Source: Mycobacterium colombiense
Lineage (GTDB): Bacteria > Actinomycetota > Actinomycetes > Mycobacteriales > Mycobacteriaceae
Assembly (NCBI RefSeq): GCF_001953985.1
Contig: NZ_MBEI01000046.1
Location: 1-64,000, forward strand
DNA: 64,000 bases
Direction: 5' to 3'
Shown here: positions 36,957 through 44,598 of the stretch, piece by piece
How the letters are laid out: each line of letters starts with the position of its first letter
Position numbering within the stretch: the stretch's first letter is position 1
Position numbers and translations under genes: made by a program
Notes under the pieces: generated by a model
What the model was told of the DNA's origin: nothing
What the model saw: only the letters and a program-made list of their open reading frames with translations
The model's database searches: none

Positions 36957-37472
36957 ATGCGTGCGCGGCCGACTTTGGCGCTGGCTGTCTGGGCTTTCTT
37001 GGTGTGGATTCTGCTGAGCTGGACGGCGACCGTGGAGAACGTGCTTGTCGGTGCTGTGGTCGCCCTGGGCTGCGGGTTGGTTTTCGCACCGCTCGGCGAG
37101 GTGGTCGGGCCCTGGACGGCATTACGGCCGCGTCGCCTCGTCGCGCTGGGGATGTTGGGCGCCAGCTGCGCGGCGCGCATCGTGGTCGCCAACCTGTCGC
37201 TGACCCGGCGCATTCTGTCGCCGTCGCGGCCGCTGCATTCGGGCATGGTCATCGTGTCGACCGAGGCTCGCTCCGACGGCGAGCTCGCGGCGACGGGCCT
37301 GCTCACCTCCTTGGTGGTGGACAACCAGTTCGTCGACCTCGATCGCGACCGCCGTCAGCTGCAGTATCACGCCATGGCCGTTCCGAATGGCCCAGCGCGC
37401 GAATCGGTGAACGCGCCGCTCGAAAGGCGTGTTATCGCCGTGGCTCGATCTCGAGAGAGGAGAAGTCAATGA
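36957..37472 (+). CDS. mnhE: Na+/H+ antiporter subunit E (Mrp/Mnh complex)
   Basis: 171 residues. Two N-terminal TM segments (ALAVWAFLVWILLSW; VLVGAVVALGCGLVF) and a cytoplasmic C-terminal domain with RIVVANLSLTRRILSPSRPLHSGM in pieces, the MNHE signature. The family subunit is about 160 residues. ATG 36957 follows GAAAGGTGG. First gene of a seven-gene operon with 4-bp start/stop overlaps at most junctions. As part of the multi-subunit CPA3 antiporter, it helps assemble the proton-coupled Na+ (or K+) exporter in the membrane. Confidence 0.88.
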   Translation: MRARPTLALAVWAFLVWILLSWTATVENVLVGAVVALGCGLVFAPLGEVVGPWTALRPRRLVALGMLGASCAARIVVANLSLTRRILSPSRPLHSGMVIVSTEARSDGELAATGLLTSLVVDNQFVDLDRDRRQLQYHAMAVPNGPARESVNAPLERRVIAVARSRERRSQ

Positions 37473-37729
37473 CCGGGGTCTTGATGGGTGTATGCGTCGC
37501 GCTGCTGTTGGTGGCCTGCATTCTGCTGATCCGACTGGCGCGCGGACCGTCGGTCTCGGACCGGGTGGTCGCGCTCAACACCATCTCGACGGAATGCGCG
37601 CTTGTGGTGCTGTTCTACGCCGCAGTCGCCGACCGCACCATCTACCTGGACGTGGCCCTCTGGCTGGCCTCGTTCAGTTACCTCGGTGCGCTGGTGTGGG
37701 CGCGATACCTCGAGCGGGGTCTACTATGA
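37469..37729 (+). CDS. mnhF: Na+/H+ antiporter subunit F (Mrp/Mnh complex)
   Basis: 86 residues with three TM segments; the MnhF pattern RLARGPSVSDRVVALNTIS lies after TM1, followed by TM2 and TM3. The ATG overlaps the mnhE stop (ATGA) and the TGA overlaps the mnhG ATG, so the three are translationally coupled. A small membrane subunit needed for complex function. Confidence 0.9.
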   Translation: MTGVLMGVCVALLLVACILLIRLARGPSVSDRVVALNTISTECALVVLFYAAVADRTIYLDVALWLASFSYLGALVWARYLERGLL

Positions 37730-38073
37730 CCGCCGCGTTGATTATCGTCTTATGCGTTGTGGGGGTGTTCTTTTCGCTCAGCGGTGCGATCGGCATCGTG
37801 CGAATGCCCGATGTCTATACGCGAATTCAATGCTCTTCCAAGACAATCACCGCCGGTGCCCTACCGCTTCTTGCCGGTCTGGTGCCGATCAAGGGCCCTG
37901 TCACCGAATACGGGTCCAGGGCACTACTGGTCGCCGTGCTGCTGCTGCTCGTCAACCCCATCGCCGCGCACGCCCTGTCGCGGTCGGCGTACAAGACCGG
38001 GGTGCCGATGTGGCGCGGTGCGGTCGTCGACCAACCTGGCCGGCTGCCTCGGACATCTGGAGGAGGCCGGTGA
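37726..38073 (+). CDS. mnhG: Na+/H+ antiporter subunit G (Mrp/Mnh complex)
   Basis: 115 residues, three TM segments, with the MnhG signature GIVRMPDVYTRIQCSSK after TM1. The C-terminal tail (VDQPGRLPRTSGGGR) is basic and cytoplasmic. It overlaps mnhF upstream and the DUF4040 subunit downstream by four bases each. Found in all CPA3-type complexes and in Mbh hydrogenases. Confidence 0.9.
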   Translation: MTAALIIVLCVVGVFFSLSGAIGIVRMPDVYTRIQCSSKTITAGALPLLAGLVPIKGPVTEYGSRALLVAVLLLLVNPIAAHALSRSAYKTGVPMWRGAVVDQPGRLPRTSGGGR

Positions 38074-38372
38074 CATCCTTTTGGGTGGTTGACTATTTGG
38101 CCTTGGCGCTGGTGACGGCCAGTGCCGCATTGGTGGTGTTTCTGCGCAGCCTCACCGGGTCGGTGATGGCGCTGTCGGCGGTGGGTACCGTCCTGGGAGC
38201 GCTATTCGTCGTGTTGGCCGCGCCCGATGTCGCGCTGGCCGCCGTCGTGGTCGGCGCGATCGCACAACCGGTGTTGTATCTGATCGCGATAGGGAAGATC
38301 CGCACCGACGTATTCGACCGCGGCGATCTGGGTGAGGCAGTCGAGGACGGTGGTGCGCGCCGTGTCCGATGA
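38070..38372 (+). CDS. MbhD/DUF4040-type subunit of the antiporter complex
   Basis: 100 residues, three TM segments, similar to MbhD (DUF4040), the module that in standard Mrp systems forms part of the long C-terminus of MrpA. Here it is a separate small subunit. The signature is the TM pair around SLTGSVMALSAVGTVLGALFVV and AAPDVALAAVVVGAI in two parts. GTG 38070 follows AGGAGG at 38061-38066 and overlaps the mnhG stop. A free MbhD subunit is the arrangement of Mbh-like or archaeal-type Mrp clusters. Confidence 0.8.
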   Translation: MTSFWVVDYLALALVTASAALVVFLRSLTGSVMALSAVGTVLGALFVVLAAPDVALAAVVVGAIAQPVLYLIAIGKIRTDVFDRGDLGEAVEDGGARRVR

Positions 38373-39285
38373 ACGACTGCCCCGCGGCGCCGCTTGGCAT
38401 CGCCCCTGGCTGTCCGGGGTGCTGGTGGGTGCGTTTGCGACGGTTGTGGGCATCGGCGTCACCGCGTTGCCCGACGCTGCAAAACCCTTGCCGGACATCG
38501 CGAGACACGCCATGGCCATCGCACTACCCCGATGGGGCACCACCGAAGTGGTCAGCGAAGTGGTCTACGGCAGCCGGGCATTCGACACGTTCGGGGAGAC
38601 GTTTCTGTTGCTCGCTGCCGTGGTGACGGTGCTGGTGTTGTCGCGCGGCCGCGAACCGCGATCGGAGTTTGTCGGTGAGGCCAGCGCAGGGCGCGTCGAG
38701 CAAGCGCGGGCCGACCCCGATGAAGGCCCCGACGCGCAGGAGACGGAGGCGCGGGCCGCGGAGGATCAGGAGCGCGACGACGCGCCCGCACCGGAAAGCG
38801 CCGACGTCGACGCGCTCGGCTCAGCGGCACCCGAACGGGCAGTAGGCATGACGGTGGTGGTGCGCGTCGGCGCGCGCGTCGCGGCGGTCATCCTCGCGGT
38901 GGCCGGGGTTTACCTTGCGGCCTCGGGCTACACGCCGGGTGGCGGGTTCCCCGCCGGGGTGGTCTTGGCCGGGTGCATCGTGCTGGTGTACACGGCGCTC
39001 GGCCACCGCGCGGTACGCGCTGCGGTGCGCCCGTCGACGCTGGAGATCGCCGAATTGGTAGGTGCTGCAGGCATTGTCGTCGTCGGACTGGTGGGCATGT
39101 GGCTGACCGGCTCGTTTCTGGACAATTGGCTGCCGCTGGCTCCCCAGCAGACAATGCGCGCCGGTGGCACCTTGCAGGTGATCTCGGCCGCCGAGCTGGT
39201 GGAGGTTGCTACCGGCATAACGATCGCGGTGTTCGCGCTCCTGGGGATGGGACATGACTGGACGCCCGACGAGGATGAGTCGTGA
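38353..39285 (+). CDS. mnhB: MnhB-type subunit with MbhE-like N-terminus and acidic linker
   Basis: 310 residues, about twice the usual MnhB. The N-terminal 110 residues (two TM segments, VYGSRAFDTFGETFLLLAAV) look like MbhE, another part of the MrpA C-terminus. A linker of about 60 residues rich in Glu, Asp, Ala and Arg follows, then a normal MnhB domain with the ASGYTPGGGFPAGVVLAG signature and four TM segments. GTG 38353 fits GAGGA five bases upstream and overlaps the previous gene by 20 bp; GTG 38362 is also possible. The fusion joins two subunits that are separate genes or part of MrpA in most bacteria. Confidence 0.85.
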   Translation: MRAVSDERLPRGAAWHRPWLSGVLVGAFATVVGIGVTALPDAAKPLPDIARHAMAIALPRWGTTEVVSEVVYGSRAFDTFGETFLLLAAVVTVLVLSRGREPRSEFVGEASAGRVEQARADPDEGPDAQETEARAAEDQERDDAPAPESADVDALGSAAPERAVGMTVVVRVGARVAAVILAVAGVYLAASGYTPGGGFPAGVVLAGCIVLVYTALGHRAVRAAVRPSTLEIAELVGAAGIVVVGLVGMWLTGSFLDNWLPLAPQQTMRAGGTLQVISAAELVEVATGITIAVFALLGMGHDWTPDEDES

Positions 39286-39650
39286 TCGTCGCCAACTACG
39301 TCACCGCCGGTGTGTTGTTCTGCCTCGGCCTGTTCGCGGTGCTGTCCCGGCGCAACATAATCAAGATCGTTCTCGGCCTGTCGCTGATGGAGTCCTCGAC
39401 CTACCTGCTGCTGGTGTCGATGGCCTACCGCAAGGGATCGACCGCGCCCGTGTTGGCGGGGCTGCCGCAAGGTAGATCCCAGAGGGATTTGATTGCCGGG
39501 AATGTGGCCGATCCGGTGCTGCAAAATTTCTGCATCACTGCGGTGGTCATCGGCGTGGCGGTCACCGCGGTGTTCCTGACGGTGGTGGTGCGTGCGGCCC
39601 AGCACTACCGCAGCGTCGACGCCGCCGACCTTACCGAGCTGCGAGGCTGA
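39282..39650 (+). CDS. mnhC: NuoK-like antiporter subunit C (Mrp/Mnh complex)
   Basis: 122 residues, three TM segments, NuoK/MnhC family: SRRNIIKIVLGLSLMESSTYLLL contains the conserved Glu region, followed by ADPVLQNFCITAVVIGVAVTA. GTG 39282 overlaps the mnhB stop by four bases. Probably part of the proton path next to MnhD. Confidence 0.9.
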   Translation: MIVANYVTAGVLFCLGLFAVLSRRNIIKIVLGLSLMESSTYLLLVSMAYRKGSTAPVLAGLPQGRSQRDLIAGNVADPVLQNFCITAVVIGVAVTAVFLTVVVRAAQHYRSVDAADLTELRG

Positions 39651-39657
39651 CCCGGCG

Positions 39658-41397
39658 ATGACGCCGACGCAGTTGCTCCCGCTGGCGGTGGTGATCCCGC
39701 TGATCGGCGCGGTGCTGGCGCCGCTGGCCGCCCGACGGGCGGCCCGCGCGCCGTTGTTGGTGGCGGTGACCGCCCTGACGGCGTCATTGGTGCTGCTGCT
39801 GACCACAGCCGCGCGGGTGTTCGCCGGCACCGGGCAACTCGTCACGCACTTCTTATCCAACGAACGCCCGGTGCGCGGCGCGGCGCTTGGTATTGCGTTG
39901 GTATGCGACCCTTTCGGCCTCACATTCGCGATCCTGGCCACAGGCATAGGTATCGCGCTGCTGGTCAGCGCGCTGTCCGAACTCGGCCATCTCGGCCGGC
40001 GCGAACTCGGCGGCCTGGCCTGCCTGTTTCAGCTGCTGCTGGCGGCGCTGGTGGGCGCCGCCCTCACCGCGGACACGGTCAATCTGTTCGTCTGGTTCGA
40101 GGTGGCCGCGTTGGCCAGTTACGGATTGACCGGCTTCTTCTTGGAACGCCCGATCGCGCTGGAGGCAGCCTTCAAAAACCTTGTGCTGACCAGCATCGCC
40201 GGTTTCTCGGTCTTCATCGGCAGCGCGATGCTCTACGCGGTGACCGGGGCACTGAACTTCGGACAGCTGCACGGTGCGCTCAGCGCCGGTGCCGGCCGAG
40301 CCGCGCTGCTCGCGGTCGCCTTTCTGGTCGCAGGCTTTGCAACCAAGGCCGGTCTGGTGCCGTTTCACACGTGGCTGCCCGACGCCCATACCCCTGTTCC
40401 GGGTGCGGTCTCGGCCCTGTTCTCGGCGCTGATGGTCGACCTCGGGGTGGTGGCGCTGGCCCGGATCCGCTTGCAGCTCTTCCCTTTTCTGCCGTCGCTG
40501 CCGACACTGCTGACCGGGCTTGGTGTGGCGTCGGCGCTGCTCGGTGCGACGATGGCGCTGCTGCAAGATGACCTGAAGAGACTGCTGGCTTGGGACACCG
40601 TCGCCCAAACCGGGGTGCTGGTAACCGGATTCGCCAGTGGAACCGCGGCTGGTGTCGCGGGCGCGGTGTATCACCTCGTCAATCATGGCCTGTTCAAGGC
40701 ACTGCTATTCCTGTGCGCCGGCGCGGTGGTGCACTCCACTGGCGTGACGACGCTGTCCGACATGGGCGGCCTGGCGCGTCGGCGCCCCCTGCTGACCGCA
40801 GCCTTCACTGTGGGGGTGATATCCATCGCCGGGATGCCGCCATTCAACGGATACGCGTCACTTGGATTGATACACAAGGGTTTATCGAACCATCCCATTG
40901 TGCTGGGCTGTGCGCTGCTCGCGCAGGTCCTCACCGTCGCGGCGCTGGGTCGTGCCGCATACCTTGGCTTCTATCGGCGGCGGAAGCATTCATACGAGCA
41001 CCTCGAGCCGATCCGGCTGGGCATGAAGGCGAGCCTGAGTCTGTTGAGCGTGGGCTGCGTGGCCTTCGGTGCCCTCGCTGTCCCGTTCGTCCGGCATGTC
41101 GCCGGACCCGCATCCGCAGGACTGTTGGACCCCGCCGGTTACGCGGCGGCCGCGCTCGGGGCGCCGGTCACGCTACCGGCGGCCAATGCGAACTTTGACT
41201 ACCTGGCTCCGCAGACGTTGATAATCATCGCGATTGAGATCGTCGCAGGCTTGGCGTTGCTCGCGCTGGCATTGCGCGGAGATACCGTGGCGAGGCGGTT
41301 GGCCGTGCTGCGACGCGTCCACACCGGCAACATCAACGATTACGCCGCGCTCGCCGCCGTCGGCATGATCGTCGTCAGCTGCGCCCTGTTGCTGTGA
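39658..41397 (+). CDS. mnhD: Proton-translocating antiporter subunit D (NuoL/M/N-like)
   Basis: 579 residues, about 14 TM segments. The proton-antiporter core has the conserved Glu148 in WFEVAALASYGL and Lys230 in FATKAGLVPFHTWLPDAH, as in MrpD and NuoM. The FKALLFLCAGAV helix adds the second buried Lys. It is the only large antiporter-like subunit in the operon; MrpA is absent. ATG 39658 is seven bases after the mnhC stop. It should carry out the proton (and perhaps cation) translocation step. Confidence 0.9.
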   Translation: MTPTQLLPLAVVIPLIGAVLAPLAARRAARAPLLVAVTALTASLVLLLTTAARVFAGTGQLVTHFLSNERPVRGAALGIALVCDPFGLTFAILATGIGIALLVSALSELGHLGRRELGGLACLFQLLLAALVGAALTADTVNLFVWFEVAALASYGLTGFFLERPIALEAAFKNLVLTSIAGFSVFIGSAMLYAVTGALNFGQLHGALSAGAGRAALLAVAFLVAGFATKAGLVPFHTWLPDAHTPVPGAVSALFSALMVDLGVVALARIRLQLFPFLPSLPTLLTGLGVASALLGATMALLQDDLKRLLAWDTVAQTGVLVTGFASGTAAGVAGAVYHLVNHGLFKALLFLCAGAVVHSTGVTTLSDMGGLARRRPLLTAAFTVGVISIAGMPPFNGYASLGLIHKGLSNHPIVLGCALLAQVLTVAALGRAAYLGFYRRRKHSYEHLEPIRLGMKASLSLLSVGCVAFGALAVPFVRHVAGPASAGLLDPAGYAAAALGAPVTLPAANANFDYLAPQTLIIIAIEIVAGLALLALALRGDTVARRLAVLRRVHTGNINDYAALAAVGMIVVSCALLL

Positions 41398-41408
41398 GAA
41401 CCCGTCGC

Positions 41409-42212
41409 CTAGCCTCCGTCGCTTCCGCCGTGCCCGTCCGCTGCGTGGTGCCCGTCGGTGCTGGGCGGGGCCAGGGTCTGTAGCCACGTGTCGACATCGG
41501 GGCCGACGACTATCGCCTGACCCGAAGCGAGCAATGCTCCCGCCCCCAGCGCGGCGACCGCAGGTTCCACGGCTCGCACGTCTCGCCTATCGCCTTGTTG
41601 GGCAAGCAATTTCGATGTCAGGTCCGGCAACCGAATAGCGCTTGGGCCGGTAATGGTGCGAGGCGAATGCGTCTGTCCCAGGGCTGACTCGACCAACACG
41701 TCGGCGACGGTGTCGGCGGCAATGGGCTGAATCAGCCAGTCCTCGACGATCACCTCGTCGGCGCTACAGGTCACCGCGTCGTGGTTGGTCGCGAATTCGT
41801 ACCACTGCGTCGACTTGACGATCGTCGTCGGTACGGGACCGTCGAGCAGGATTTCCTTGGCTTTCCGCTTGGCTTCGTAATAGGCGAAGCCGTCGAATAC
41901 CGGATCTTCGATGCACGCCATCGTCGACACCACCAAGCGCTGCACTTCCTGCTGGGCGCAGGCGCCCATGATGTTGCGCGAGGCGTCGGCGAGCGTCTGG
42001 GTGATGTCGGACCGCCCATCGCGCGGCACCGGATTCGATACATCGATGGCGACGTCGACCCCCTTGAGCGCTCGCGAAAGGTCACGCCCGTTGAACAGGT
42101 CGACGCCGTGCTCACGCGAGATCTCGACGATCGTGACGTCGCGCGATTTCAGCCTGGCCACAACGCGGGACCCGGCGGTTCCGGTTGCCCCGATGACGGC
42201 GATGGTGGTCAA
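41409..42212 (-). CDS. NmrA-like NAD(P)-binding SDR (atypical short-chain dehydrogenase)
   Basis: 267 residues. NAD(P)-binding motif IAVIGATGTAGSRVV at the start, then VAIDVSNPVP and an altered catalytic region (YYEAKRKAKEILLDGPVP with Tyr-x-x-x-Lys). This is the NmrA/atypical SDR pattern of sensors and reductases. The acidic, His-rich C-terminus (TDGHHAADGHGGSDGG) is unusual and might bind metal. The start is TTG 42212, supported by GGGGGAGAG a few bases upstream; no ATG or GTG fits. A palindrome overlaps its promoter. It converges with the mnh operon. Confidence 0.8.
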   Translation of the reverse strand: MTTIAVIGATGTAGSRVVARLKSRDVTIVEISREHGVDLFNGRDLSRALKGVDVAIDVSNPVPRDGRSDITQTLADASRNIMGACAQQEVQRLVVSTMACIEDPVFDGFAYYEAKRKAKEILLDGPVPTTIVKSTQWYEFATNHDAVTCSADEVIVEDWLIQPIAADTVADVLVESALGQTHSPRTITGPSAIRLPDLTSKLLAQQGDRRDVRAVEPAVAALGAGALLASGQAIVVGPDVDTWLQTLAPPSTDGHHAADGHGGSDGG

Positions 42213-42241
42213 TTGCTCTCCCCCTTCGAAGCCGCGGCCTA

Positions 42242-42258
42242 GTTTTACCCAGTAAAAC
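42242..42258. promoter_or_regulatory. Perfect palindrome over the -10 of the NmrA-like gene
   Basis: GTTTTAC-CCA-GTAAAAC, perfect 7-bp arms with a 3-nt spacer, 30 bp upstream of the start codon. It looks like a TetR-type operator. No regulator gene is adjacent. Confidence 0.5.
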
Positions 42259-42269
42259 CTCGTTCAAAC
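42245..42269 (-). promoter_or_regulatory. SigF-like promoter for the NmrA-like gene
   Basis: Minus strand GTTT, 15 nt, GGGTAA, the last base differing from consensus; the -10 lies within the palindrome at 42242-42258 and 33 nt before TTG 42212. Confidence 0.45.
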
Positions 42270-42373
42270 GGATTGATCGGCCGGCCGATACGTGAGCTCG
42301 GGCCGCAACCGCCGTTGACGTGATCACGCGCACATCAACCCGCGGGTGTCCAGGCTTAACGCGGACCCGGGGC

Positions 42374-42398
42374 GTTTGACGGGCCGACCGGTGGGAAC
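42374..42398 (+). promoter_or_regulatory. Possible SigF-like promoter before the CsbD-like gene
   Basis: GTTT, 15 nt, GGGAAC; spacing fits but the -10 matches only partly. It lies 56 nt before ATG 42454. Confidence 0.3.
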
Positions 42399-42453
42399 GC
42401 CCTAGGTGCCATCGAGCGCAAGCTCAGTAACCACCGAGAGGGAGGTCGAACCC

Positions 42454-42690
42454 ATGGGGGATGACAAGAGCGGGCCGGCAGAGGCGGTCAAGGGCGCCGT
42501 CGAAGGCGCGAAGGGGAAGGCCAAAGAGGCCGGCGGCGCCGTGCTCGGCCGTGATGACCTGAGCAGAGAGGGCAAGGCCCAGCAGGACAAAGCCGACGCC
42601 CAACGCGATGCGGGCAAGAAGGAAGCCGAAGCCGAGTCGGCGCGGGCCGGCGCGGAGGCGGCCGAAGAGCGCCAGAAGAAGAACCAGTAG
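42454..42690 (+). CDS. Small hydrophilic CsbD/microaggregate-binding-like protein
   Basis: 78 residues, no hydrophobic segment, very rich in Lys, Glu, Ala, Gly and Asp, with repeats of the K-G-A-x-E-G-A-K-G-K-A-K-E type, as in CsbD-like general stress proteins and the mycobacterial microaggregate-binding protein. Probably disordered or helical in solution. Function unknown; in Bacillus csbD is a SigB-controlled stress gene. ATG 42454 follows GGGAGG. A rho-independent terminator follows. Confidence 0.75.
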   Translation: MGDDKSGPAEAVKGAVEGAKGKAKEAGGAVLGRDDLSREGKAQQDKADAQRDAGKKEAEAESARAGAEAAEERQKKNQ

Positions 42691-42705
42691 GCCACCCGCA
42701 AATGG

Positions 42706-42738
42706 GGGCCCGGTCCGGTTATCGGGCCGGGCCCTTTT
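42706..42738 (+). terminator. Rho-independent terminator after the CsbD-like gene
   Basis: GGGCCCGGTCCG pairs with CGGGCCGGGCCC (one mismatch) around GTTAT and is followed by TTTT, 15 bp after the stop codon. Confidence 0.8.
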
Positions 42739-42778
42739 CGCGCGTAGGGTATTCCGACGGCGCTGACCGCCAATCGTT

Positions 42779-42803
42779 GGTTTCAAGCCGCTCTACCGGG
42801 TAA
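42779..42803 (+). promoter_or_regulatory. SigF-like promoter before the DUF3349 gene
   Basis: GGTTT start, 15 nt after GGTT, then GGGTAA; 57 nt before ATG 42860. Confidence 0.35.
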
Positions 42804-42859
42804 TCCACGGCTTGGGTCGCGTTTGGCATGGGGCGTGCGGCGGATGAGCGAGGTGGAAG

Positions 42860-43144
42860 ATGGGCCTGCGGGATCGGGTATTCAGCGTGGTCGCTTTCCT
42901 GCGAGCGGGCTACCCCAGGCGGGCACCCGAGGCGGGATACGCGCCGCTGCTGGCGCTGTTGCCGCCGCGGGTGTCCGACGACGAAGTCATCGCCATCGCC
43001 AAACGGCTCCTGACGCCGCGCCGGCACGCCATCGACTACGCCGACGTCGGCGTGGAAATCATCGGCGTCACCGACGAGATGCCTTCCGCCGAGGACATCC
43101 AGCGCGTTCTGGTCGCGGTGCAAGCGGGCCGCCACCGCGCCTGA
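42860..43144 (+). CDS. DUF3349 family protein
   Basis: 94 residues. VVAFLRAGYPRRAPEAGYAPLLALLPPRVSDDE, taken in parts, is the DUF3349 start, with a C-terminal IGVTDEMPSAEDIQRV. This small mycobacterial domain (Rv0543c-like) folds as an all-alpha structure of unknown function. It has no signal or TM. ATG 42860 follows GAGGTGGAAG. It converges with the EEP-family gene, with only 4 bp between their stops. Confidence 0.8.
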   Translation: MGLRDRVFSVVAFLRAGYPRRAPEAGYAPLLALLPPRVSDDEVIAIAKRLLTPRRHAIDYADVGVEIIGVTDEMPSAEDIQRVLVAVQAGRHRA

Positions 43145-43148
43145 ACCG

Positions 43149-43913
43149 TCAGACCCGTTGCAGATCCACCGCCAGCGGGCGGTGGTCGGAAATGCTCATG
43201 AGATCGGATTCCACGGGACCGCCGCGTAGTCGGTGATCGTCGGTCAGGATGTGGTCGAGCTGGCGGTTGGGCAGGTCGGCGGGAAACGTCTGGGCGGCCG
43301 CCAGCGCTCGCATTCCCGACCAACGGCGCACAGTCTTCGGGGTCATGTTCAGGTCCCCGGTCAACAACCGCGGTCCCGGGAAGCCGCGCAGGTCGTGAAT
43401 CAGTCGGCGCAGCTGGCGCCGGTTCCAGCCCGGGACGAACGACAGGTGCGTATTGGCCACCGTGAGCCCGCCCAACGGGGTACGTAACTGCGCAATGACC
43501 GCCGCCCGCGGCTCCTCGTCGACGACCATGATCCGGTTGGGACCCGGCAGATACATCGGGAAGCGCATCGGGATTCGGGGTAACCGCACCACCTGCCAAC
43601 TGTCCACCGGATATCGGGACAGCAGCGCGATTCCGTATGCGGCGGTACCGGGTTGCTCGCGGCCGGTCGCGGCCATCCACGTTGCCCCGGGCGTTCCCGA
43701 AATGGCCGCCACGAACCGGTGTTCCACCGCGCCCATGGCTTCGGCCGCCGCGGCGGTCAGGTCCGCGCGCTCGGAGCGGGGCTGATCACAGTCGACCTCT
43801 TGCAAGCTGAGCACGTCCGGGTCGAGGCGTTGCACGCAGTCACGCAACCGCTGGACGACGACGCCGTCACCGACGGTGCGCCCATGCAAGATGTTGAACG
43901 TCGCGACACGCAT
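43149..43913 (-). CDS. Endonuclease/exonuclease/phosphatase (EEP) family hydrolase
   Basis: 254 residues in the EEP fold. Metal and catalytic motifs: FNILHGR at the start, LQEVD, GDLNM near residue 190, and SDHRPLAVD at the C-terminus. Usual length and no signal peptide, so cytosolic. Family members cleave DNA, phosphoinositides or sphingomyelin. The lack of an export signal argues against a secreted sphingomyelinase; the substrate is unresolved. Confidence 0.85.
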   Translation of the reverse strand: MRVATFNILHGRTVGDGVVVQRLRDCVQRLDPDVLSLQEVDCDQPRSERADLTAAAAEAMGAVEHRFVAAISGTPGATWMAATGREQPGTAAYGIALLSRYPVDSWQVVRLPRIPMRFPMYLPGPNRIMVVDEEPRAAVIAQLRTPLGGLTVANTHLSFVPGWNRRQLRRLIHDLRGFPGPRLLTGDLNMTPKTVRRWSGMRALAAAQTFPADLPNRQLDHILTDDHRLRGGPVESDLMSISDHRPLAVDLQRV

Positions 43914-43971
43914 AGGTTTTCACCTACCCACTTTCCCCGTCGTGCAGTCACCGCGGCATGCGCGTCGGGGA

Positions 43972-44598
43972 TCAGTGCGCGCCGGGGACCCCCTCGCGAG
44001 CCGCCACCGACCGCCCGTCGCCGGTGTCGAACACGTCGATGACGACATCGCTGTCGCGGTAGCGGCCGATCGGCGTCAGCCCCGGTGTTTGCGCGATGAC
44101 GTCGTGCGCCGCGTCACCGGTGAGCGGGTAGTCGGTGACGGGGTGACGCCAGTGCGCGGCAACGATATTGGCGCCGGGCGCCATCCTCGGGCACTCCCGT
44201 CGCAACACCGCGGCCAGGGTCTCGGCCTGCAGGTAGTAGGCGACCTCGCTGAGCACCAGCAGGTCGAAGGGCCCGGCCGGCCAGGCCGCGTCCAGCGACG
44301 AGCGGATGAGCGTTACCCGCTCGCGGCAGCCGGCTTCGCGCAGCCGGGCATCGGCGCGGCGCCGCGCCGCGTCGGCGACATCCACCGCGGTCAGGTGGTC
44401 ACAGCGGTGTGCCAGCTGTGCGGTGAGTGTCCCGATCGAGCAGCCCGGCTCGAACCCGTGGCGGTAGCGGCGTCGTGGCAGCAGGCCGAGGGTGATCGCG
44501 TACTTGCGTTGTTCGTACCACCTGGTCGACAGCTGCCAAGGATCCTCCTTGCCGACATACATCTCGTCGAAGTAGGCGTCCGGCAGCCGTGCTGTCAC
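43972..44598 (-). CDS. SAM-dependent methyltransferase, NodS-like
   Basis: 208 residues. Motif I GFEPGCSIG is at about 48-56, VDVADAARRRADARL follows as motif II, and FDLLVLSEVAYYL forms motif IV/post-I. It is similar to NodS, the N-methyltransferase that acts on de-N-acetylated chitooligosaccharide in rhizobial Nod-factor synthesis. GTG 44598 overlaps the PIG-L stop by four bases. Last gene of a four-gene, fully coupled operon with GT2, acyl-CoA dehydrogenase-like and PIG-L proteins. In that setting it may methylate an amino sugar unmasked by the deacetylase (inference). Confidence 0.82.
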   Translation of the reverse strand: MTARLPDAYFDEMYVGKEDPWQLSTRWYEQRKYAITLGLLPRRRYRHGFEPGCSIGTLTAQLAHRCDHLTAVDVADAARRRADARLREAGCRERVTLIRSSLDAAWPAGPFDLLVLSEVAYYLQAETLAAVLRRECPRMAPGANIVAAHWRHPVTDYPLTGDAAHDVIAQTPGLTPIGRYRDSDVVIDVFDTGDGRSVAAREGVPGAH

